From positions 1 to 12,557 of the forward strand of contig JAUXHH010000029.1 of NCBI GenBank assembly GCA_030621655.1: 12,557 bases of DNA, written 5' to 3'. Source of the stretch: Desulfobacterales bacterium. GTDB lineage: Bacteria > Desulfobacterota > Desulfobulbia > Desulfobulbales > BM004. A model generated the notes under the pieces. It saw only the letters and a program-made list of their open reading frames with translations, was not told where the DNA came from and did not search any database. This document shows, piece after piece, positions 7,211 to 12,557 of the stretch; positions within the stretch are counted from its first letter, which is position 1, and each line of letters starts with the position of its first letter. The position numbers were made by a program, and so were the translations under genes.

Positions 7211-8671
7211 TTAATGAGACACAGCCCCTTCCGTTTTGCCGGCAGGATTGTTCTTCATCTCCAGAACAGAATTTTTAAAAACAGTCCCACGTTCGGTGTA
7301 GCTTGAAAACATGTCAAAACTTGCACAGGCGGGTGATAGTAGTACCGCATCGCCTGGTACAGCTAAACTTGCCGCCCGGAACACAGCCTCCTGGAGACTG
7401 TCCACAGTCTCAATGGTGGTAAAAGCCAAAAAGGCACGTGTCATTTTATCCCTGGCTTCACCAATGAGCAGCATATGTTTGACCTTCCGGTGTACCGGTT
7501 CGGAAAGTATTGAATAATCTCCGCCCTTATCCCTTCCTCCGGCAATGAGAATGACAGGTTGCTTTATGGCACCAAGGGCAGAATAAACAGCCCCGACGTT
7601 GGTTGCCTTTGAGTCGTCTATGTAACTGACACCACCAATTTCAGCAACCAGCGACATCCGGTGTTCAAGGGGCTTGAAGGCAACAAGACCCTTTAGAATA
7701 TCCTGTTGTTGACACCCCATTAAGCGGGCCGCAAGAATGGCTGCTGCAGCATTTTGTAAATTAGGTGAATTTCTCAAGCTGGTTTTGCTCAAGTCGTATT
7801 CCTCGCCATGCATGTTGTCGGGCAGGGCGGAATTGCTGCTGTTTTTCAGGATAATTTTTTTAGCATGTATGGTCGCACCGGCAAGATCAGCAAGCTCTTC
7901 ACCAAAGAAGAATTTCTGGTTTTCAGGCCACAGGTGTCTGCGGTTCATAATTTCAGCATCGTCAGCATTAAGAATTGCGAAATCATCCGGACCCTGGGCA
8001 GCGAAAATCTTGAATTTGGAATCCACATACGCTGAAAATGAGGTGTATCGTTCCAGGTGATCTGGACTGATATTAAGCAGGATAGCAGCCTTAAAAGGCA
8101 GGCCGTTTTTTTCAGCACCGGTATCAAGCTGGAAACTGCTGATCTCTGCCACAACAATATCAGCATCCTGGGATCCTGATACATATTCTAAAAGCGGTGT
8201 GCCAATATTGCCGCCGACAAAAACATTTTCAAAACTGGCTTTGAAAATATCACCTAAAAGGGTTGTGACCGTGGTCTTGCCATTGGTCCCTGTTATCCCA
8301 ACCACAGGGGTTTTCAGGTAATGTGTTGTTATTTCCAGTTCTCCTACTATTGGAATGGAACTGCGTCTGGCCTCAACAAGTGGTTCAATGGAAAGAGGAA
8401 TTCCCGGGCTGACAAAGATAAGATCAGCTGAGGTGAAGAGGCCCATGGAGTGTCCACCGGTTTCAAAGGTGATATTGTTCTCCTCAAACCAGGCCAGGAT
8501 TTCTGGTGCAATAGTGTCTTTGTGGGATGAATCAGACACGGTAACGCGGGCACCATGCTGCAGGAAAAATTTTACAGCAGCCACACCTGTTTTTCCCAGG
8601 CCAACGACAAGAATAGTCATTCCTGGAGATAGAAAGTTGCCGGTGTCTGTATTTGTTATCGAAGTTGCCAT
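7211..8671 (-). CDS. murD: UDP-MurNAc-L-alanine--D-glutamate ligase MurD
   Basis: MurD is the cytoplasmic ATP-dependent ligase that adds D-glutamate to UDP-MurNAc-L-Ala. The 486-residue product is a little longer than E. coli MurD, mainly through a short N-terminal extension and a few internal residues. The UDP-binding domain has VVGLGKTGVAA (22-32). The P-loop is [10 protein letters not shown] (125-134). AEISSFQLD (175-183) and NISPDHLERY (200-209) are typical of MurD, and Lys219 (in SKFKIF) is in the place of the carbamylated lysine. EHRM (336-339), IDDSKATN (351-358), AGGRDKGGDY (377-386) and SPACASFDMF (446-455) define the C-terminal domain. It starts 36 bases after mraY with only a weak GAG element upstream, and ends one base before murG. 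Confidence 0.98.
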   Translation of the reverse strand: MATSITNTDTGNFLSPGMTILVVGLGKTGVAAVKFFLQHGARVTVSDSSHKDTIAPEILAWFEENNITFETGGHSMGLFTSADLIFVSPGIPLSIEPLVEARRSSIPIVGELEITTHYLKTPVVGITGTNGKTTVTTLLGDIFKASFENVFVGGNIGTPLLEYVSGSQDADIVVAEISSFQLDTGAEKNGLPFKAAILLNISPDHLERYTSFSAYVDSKFKIFAAQGPDDFAILNADDAEIMNRRHLWPENQKFFFGEELADLAGATIHAKKIILKNSSNSALPDNMHGEEYDLSKTSLRNSPNLQNAAAAILAARLMGCQQQDILKGLVAFKPLEHRMSLVAEIGGVSYIDDSKATNVGAVYSALGAIKQPVILIAGGRDKGGDYSILSEPVHRKVKHMLLIGEARDKMTRAFLAFTTIETVDSLQEAVFRAASLAVPGDAVLLSPACASFDMFSSYTERGTVFKNSVLEMKNNPAGKTEGAVSH

Positions 8672-8707
8672 AATGTCTCAATCGAACAATCTACTTGAAA
8701 GTCGCAC

Positions 8708-9787
8708 CTACCTCAGTTTCAAGGTTGCCAGGGCCATGAGGCCGAGGATGATGGATATAATCCAGAAACGGACCACAACCTTTGGTTCGGCCCAGCCCTT
8801 TTTTTCAAAATGATGGTGAAACGGCGCCATCAGAAAGACCCTTTTGCCGCCGGAAAGTTTGAAAAAAGCCACCTGAATAATGACGGACAGGGCTTCCATG
8901 ACAAAAATGCCGCCGACAATCGCCAGCAGTATCTCCTGCTTTGTTATAATTGCTATGGCTCCAAGTGTCCCCCCCATGGACAGTGATCCGACATCTCCCA
9001 TAAACATATGGGCCGGGTAGGCATTGTACCAGAGAAAACCGAGGGTGCTGCCGACAAGAGCGCCGCAGTAGACAGCAAGTTCTCCTGAACCCGGAACAAA
9101 TGGCATTTGCAGATATTCTGCCAAAAGGGCATGGCCGGCCAGGTATGAAAAAACAAGGTAAACGGAGCCGGTGATGATAATCGGTCCTGCTGCCAGGCCG
9201 TCTAATCCGTCAGTCAGATTGACTGCATTGGAAGATCCGACAATAACGAGAATTGCGAAAACAATATAAAACCATCCGAGATCCGGTCTGAAGGCCTTAA
9301 AGAAAGGAATGCTTAAATGACCATCAAAGTCTGGGTGACTGTAGAGAATTATCCCGAGAAGAAGGGCACCGGTAATCTGTAATAATAATTTGCCTTTTGC
9401 ACTTAATCCCTTGCTGCTCTTGATGTTTATTTTTTTAAAATCATCAATGGCCCCAATGGCGCCAAACCATAACGTAACACCCAAGATTAACCAGACATAG
9501 CGGTTGGTCAGGTCGGTCCAGAGTAGAGTGGCATTGATTATAGTGAATATAATAAGCATGCCACCCATGGTGGGGACGCCTTCTTTTCTTAAATGGGTTT
9601 CAGGGCCATCAGCCCTTATTACCTGGCCAATTTGCAGGTTCTTGATATAACGGATAAAGGCAGGGGCAACTAAAACAAAGAAAAGAAAAGCGGTGATTGC
9701 AGCGCCAATGGTCCGAAAAGTGATGTAACGGAAGACATTGAATCCTGCAAACAGGGTGTTCAGTGGGTAAAGGAGGTGGTAGAGCAT
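8708..9787 (-). CDS. mraY: Phospho-MurNAc-pentapeptide translocase MraY
   Basis: MraY is the polytopic inner-membrane enzyme that transfers phospho-MurNAc-pentapeptide from UDP to undecaprenyl phosphate, giving lipid I. The 359-residue product matches the family length and has about ten hydrophobic segments. Conserved pieces are the N-terminus with [13 protein letters not shown] (17-29), KEGVPTMGG (68-76), the Asp pair in AIDDFKK (113-119), [13 protein letters not shown] (187-199) with catalytic and Mg-binding acids, [15 protein letters not shown] (259-273), and the histidine-rich cytoplasmic loop [10 protein letters not shown] (323-332). The start is set by the typical MLYHLLYPL opening. It begins 20 bases after the murE-murF stop with no clear Shine-Dalgarno sequence. 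Position between murF and murD is the standard one. Confidence 0.98.
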   Translation of the reverse strand: MLYHLLYPLNTLFAGFNVFRYITFRTIGAAITAFLFFVLVAPAFIRYIKNLQIGQVIRADGPETHLRKEGVPTMGGMLIIFTIINATLLWTDLTNRYVWLILGVTLWFGAIGAIDDFKKINIKSSKGLSAKGKLLLQITGALLLGIILYSHPDFDGHLSIPFFKAFRPDLGWFYIVFAILVIVGSSNAVNLTDGLDGLAAGPIIITGSVYLVFSYLAGHALLAEYLQMPFVPGSGELAVYCGALVGSTLGFLWYNAYPAHMFMGDVGSLSMGGTLGAIAIITKQEILLAIVGGIFVMEALSVIIQVAFFKLSGGKRVFLMAPFHHHFEKKGWAEPKVVVRFWIISIILGLMALATLKLR

Positions 9788-9807
9788 ATGTTTTAGTCGA
9801 CCGCTGC

Positions 9808-12557
9808 CTAAATATTGTTTTGATTCCTGAGTAACTCAAGAACCTCTTCCATGCGCATGCCTCTGGATCCCTTGATAAGAAGCCAGTCGTCAGCTTTGAT
9901 TTTATTGTCCTGCATAAGCTGATTCAGCCAGACAGCAAGATCTTTTTTGCTGTTAAACCCCTTGGCTGTTTCCCGGTCCATACCGGCATCCAATGCGCTT
10001 GTCGCCATATTCTGTGCCTGGCTGCCGAATGCAGCCAGAAAATCTATACCGAATTCATAAACTGCTTTTCCTGAAGCCTGGTGGGCGGCTTCACTTTTAG
10101 CGCCCAACTCCAGCATGTCACCGAGAACCGCCACAGCGCGATGATTTTTTTTAAGATCTTTTAGAGTGTCGAGAGCAGCCTTCATTGATGCAGGGTTGGC
10201 ATTATAGCTGTCATTAAGTACCTTTATCCCAGATTCCAGTTCTTCTATACTGGTCCGTTTCTCATAAGGAGTGAAAGCTGAGAGTCCTGTGGAGATTTCA
10301 TCAATGTCAATGCCTATACCATGAGCCATGGCTGCTGCTGCAAGGCTGTTGCTGACATTATGGCGGCCTATAGCCGTTATTGTTACATGCCTGCTTTCAT
10401 TTCCTATGTGTAAGGTAAAGGACATCCCATCCTGACCGAGGCTTTCGATGCTGGTCGCCCGAATAAATGCATCGGGACTGCATCCAAAAGTGATCTTTTC
10501 CTGTGTGAGTTGATCAGCAAGCGAGCGGACGATTTCGTCATCCAGGTTAACAACAGCCTTTCCCTCAGGTTTCAGGCCGGCGAAGAGTTCATTCTTGGCC
10601 TTTGCCACACCCTGGATATCTCCGAGACCTTCCAGGTGTGCCTCATGAACATTGATGATGCAGGCAATATCAGGATCTGCGATCTCTGTTAAACGTGCAA
10701 TTTCTCCCGGGCGGTTCATTCCCATTTCGAGTACAGCCATCTCATGATCTTCTTTAAGGTTCAGCAGGGTGAGTGGCATGCCGATCAAATTATTAAAATT
10801 GCCTTCGGTTTTTAAAATGGAGTGTTTCTGACTGAGTATTGCACCGGTCATCTCCTTTACCGTGGTTTTGCCGGAGCTTCCTGTTATGGCAATGACCTGC
10901 AGATTATTATTCCATCTGCGTTTGTTTGCAGCCAGTTCACCTAAGGCGAAGAGGGTGTCAGGAACCAGCAGTACAGGTATTGTCGGCTGAAAATCTAATG
11001 ATTCTTCCTCCTGGCCTGGAGTATGGTTGATGAGAAGTCCGGCTGCTTTGTTTTTTGCCGCTTTTTCGGAAAATATCTTGCCGTCAAAATTGTCACCTTT
11101 CATGGCAACAAAGAGATTACCAGGATTTATTGAGCGTGAATCAGTCGAAATGTCATTAAAGAGAGTCTTCTCATCAACAGGATGGAGTAATTGTCCTCCG
11201 GTAATCTGCTGGAGCCAATCAAGTTTCCAGACATGTGGTAGACCAGCGGCAGCCTGCAGCTGCATTTCCGCCTCAATGCGATCATCAAAGAAAACTTTTC
11301 CTTTACTGCTCAGTTGATAGTTTTCATGTCCTTTGCCGCTGATAAGAATGATGTCGTCCGGATTGGCATAACGGATAGCAGTGCTGATTGCCTGTCGTCG
11401 GCTGGTTATAATATCGTATCCCTTTTCATCTTTCCGGGAGAGCATTTCCCAGACAGAAATCTTTTTAAGGGGAGAGATTAAAAGCCCTTCTTCAATCTGC
11501 TGCAGTATCTTTTCAGGTGATTCGGAACGGGGATTATCAGAGGTGGCCAGCACAACATCGCTTAATGTGCCTGCGATTTCTCCCATAATAACCCTTTTCC
11601 CTTGATCCCGGTCCCCGCCGCAACCGAAGATACAAATAAGTCTTTTCGGGTTAAGCTTCCTGAAGGCGCCTAAAACATTTTCCAGGGCATCAGGAGTGTG
11701 GGCGTAATCTATAAAAACAGCCGGACTGTTTTTTTGAATTTTTGTCAAAGATATTCTTTCGAGCCTGCCGGGAATAGTTTTAACATCCTCAATGCCTTTT
11801 TGAATGCAGCCTAAATCCTCTTCATGAACTATGCCTATAGCAATTGCGCAAAGTATATTTCGCAGGTTGAACTCTCCGACGAGGGGGGTTGCAAGATGCA
11901 GGTTCCCCGAAGGTGAAACGATTACAGCTTTAATACCCCTGATATCACTGCTGAAATCCTGTGGGTGCACATCACAATTACTGTTTACTCCGCTGGTAAT
12001 AATTGAGGGGGAATCTTCTCTTGCTTGATACAAAGCCTTAAGTTCCTCACTCATCTGTTTGCCCCAGTCATTTCTTTCTGCAGGTAAAATGGTATCTCCT
12101 TCCGATTGTGATTCAATATCATCAAGCATGATAACAACCTGCCCACCGGGTTTTAGATAATCGGTGAATAACCTTTTTTTGCTTGAAAAATAATGATCCA
12201 TATCACCGTGAAAATCTAAATGATCCCTGCTTAAATTTGTAAAGACCGCTATATCAAAGCCCATTCCTGTAAGTCTTGCCTGAGCCAACGCATGTGATGA
12301 CACTTCCATGACGACATCAGTAATTCCCTGGTCTGCCATTTTACGGAGCAAAGCAAACAGAGTAGGGGATTCCGGTGTAGTAAACGGGGCCTCCATTTCA
12401 ATACCTGTGTCATTCCTGTCATTATACCGATAATTAATCGTGCCGATAACTCCGGGCCTTTTCCCGCACGCTTTTAAAATGGCCTCAACCAGAAAAGATG
12501 TGGTTGTCTTGCCGTTTGTCCCGGTAATGCCGATCACGGTGAGTTGGCGGTCCGGGT
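9808..12557 (-). CDS. murE/murF: Bifunctional MurE-MurF ligase (5' end outside window)
   Basis: One uninterrupted frame covers two consecutive Mur ligases. Residues are counted from the GTG (Val) at 12537; that codon is not the start, because the frame continues to the window edge as PDRQLT before [13 protein letters not shown], so the MurE N-terminal domain (roughly 100 residues) lies outside. The MurE part has the P-loop TGTNGKTTT (5-13), [11 protein letters not shown] (101-111), [13 protein letters not shown] (277-289), the DNPR motif (334-337) that selects meso-diaminopimelate, and ISGKGHENY (399-407). The MurF part begins near 433, with DISTDSR (462-468), P-loop TGSSGKTTV (552-560), EGNFNN (578-583), [11 protein letters not shown] (776-786), LGDMLELG (805-812) and [13 protein letters not shown] (886-898). 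Together the halves would add meso-DAP and then D-Ala-D-Ala to make the UDP-MurNAc-pentapeptide used by MraY. The linker is only about ten residues. Similar fusions are known, for example in Bordetella. Confidence 0.96.
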   Translation of the reverse strand, partial: PDRQLTVIGITGTNGKTTTSFLVEAILKACGKRPGVIGTINYRYNDRNDTGIEMEAPFTTPESPTLFALLRKMADQGITDVVMEVSSHALAQARLTGMGFDIAVFTNLSRDHLDFHGDMDHYFSSKKRLFTDYLKPGGQVVIMLDDIESQSEGDTILPAERNDWGKQMSEELKALYQAREDSPSIITSGVNSNCDVHPQDFSSDIRGIKAVIVSPSGNLHLATPLVGEFNLRNILCAIAIGIVHEEDLGCIQKGIEDVKTIPGRLERISLTKIQKNSPAVFIDYAHTPDALENVLGAFRKLNPKRLICIFGCGGDRDQGKRVIMGEIAGTLSDVVLATSDNPRSESPEKILQQIEEGLLISPLKKISVWEMLSRKDEKGYDIITSRRQAISTAIRYANPDDIILISGKGHENYQLSSKGKVFFDDRIEAEMQLQAAAGLPHVWKLDWLQQITGGQLLHPVDEKTLFNDISTDSRSINPGNLFVAMKGDNFDGKIFSEKAAKNKAAGLLINHTPGQEEESLDFQPTIPVLLVPDTLFALGELAANKRRWNNNLQVIAITGSSGKTTVKEMTGAILSQKHSILKTEGNFNNLIGMPLTLLNLKEDHEMAVLEMGMNRPGEIARLTEIADPDIACIINVHEAHLEGLGDIQGVAKAKNELFAGLKPEGKAVVNLDDEIVRSLADQLTQEKITFGCSPDAFIRATSIESLGQDGMSFTLHIGNESRHVTITAIGRHNVSNSLAAAAMAHGIGIDIDEISTGLSAFTPYEKRTSIEELESGIKVLNDSYNANPASMKAALDTLKDLKKNHRAVAVLGDMLELGAKSEAAHQASGKAVYEFGIDFLAAFGSQAQNMATSALDAGMDRETAKGFNSKKDLAVWLNQLMQDNKIKADDWLLIKGSRGMRMEEVLELLRNQNNI
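11263..11274 (-). promoter_or_regulatory. Possible internal start for a free MurF
   Basis: On the minus strand GAGG (11271-11274) lies 5 bases before an in-frame ATG (11263-11265) right at the join of the MurE and MurF parts. Initiation there would give a MurF of about 485 residues beginning [18 protein letters not shown], close to a normal MurF start. The sites are visible in the sequence; their use is inference. Confidence 0.25.

Noticed and set aside
8355..8813. A 152-codon plus-strand open frame opposite the murD start and mraY end
   Set aside because: It is antisense to two well-supported genes, has no domain resemblance and crosses their boundary. It is a shadow frame.
9769..9790. A near-perfect Shine-Dalgarno sequence (AAAGGAGGTGG) and ATG on the plus strand
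   Set aside because: The frame is ATG TTT TAG, so nothing is encoded. The purine run is the complement of the mraY codons for HLLYP.
9609..9839. A 76-codon minus-strand frame over the mraY start
   Set aside because: It lies in a different frame across the start of mraY and the end of murF, both clearly coding, and has no domain or ribosome binding site of its own.
9808..12537. GTG at 12537 as the start of the MurE-MurF protein
   Set aside because: The frame continues upstream to the window edge with MurE-like residues (PDRQLT), and a start here would remove the UDP-binding domain and begin right at the P-loop. The gene is cut by the window.

Overview
The window is a nearly gap-free, single-strand (all minus) block of the division and cell wall (dcw) gene cluster. 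In transcription order, from high to low coordinates, it reads: a fused murE-murF (its 5' end is cut off by the window edge), mraY, murD, murG, murC, murB, ftsQ, ftsA and ftsZ. A strong hairpin-plus-T-tract terminator follows ftsZ, and a short non-coding stretch of about 315 bases lies at the left end. I saw no mobile element, tRNA, rRNA or CRISPR array.

The gene order and protein sequences suggest a Gram-negative bacterium with diaminopimelate-type peptidoglycan, because the MurE half carries the DNPR motif. The FtsZ C-terminus (ending in LRQAAD), the FtsQ-FtsA-FtsZ module and the MurE-MurF fusion would fit a Desulfobacterota (former Deltaproteobacteria) member, perhaps near Desulfobulbales. 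That placement is an inference from general resemblance; no search was run.

The genes form one pathway. MurC, MurD, MurE and MurF add L-Ala, D-Glu, meso-DAP and D-Ala-D-Ala in turn to the UDP-MurNAc made by MurB. MraY moves the product onto undecaprenyl phosphate to make lipid I, and MurG adds GlcNAc to give lipid II. FtsZ, its membrane tether FtsA, and FtsQ then build the division septum where lipid II is used. Spacing is very tight: 20, 36, 1, 28 and 4 bases between genes, then two 4-base ATGA overlaps (murB/ftsQ and ftsQ/ftsA). This suggests one polycistronic transcript with translational coupling. The only sizeable internal gap is 102 bases between ftsA and ftsZ, and ftsZ has the clearest ribosome binding site in the window.

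Departures from the textbook order are the murE-murF fusion, the absence of ftsW from its usual place between murD and murG (those genes are 1 base apart), and the absence of ddl between murB and ftsQ. I do not see a previously undescribed system. This is core metabolism with some structural oddities, plus one weak curiosity: a short plus-strand frame with a CxxCH haem-type motif at the left edge.
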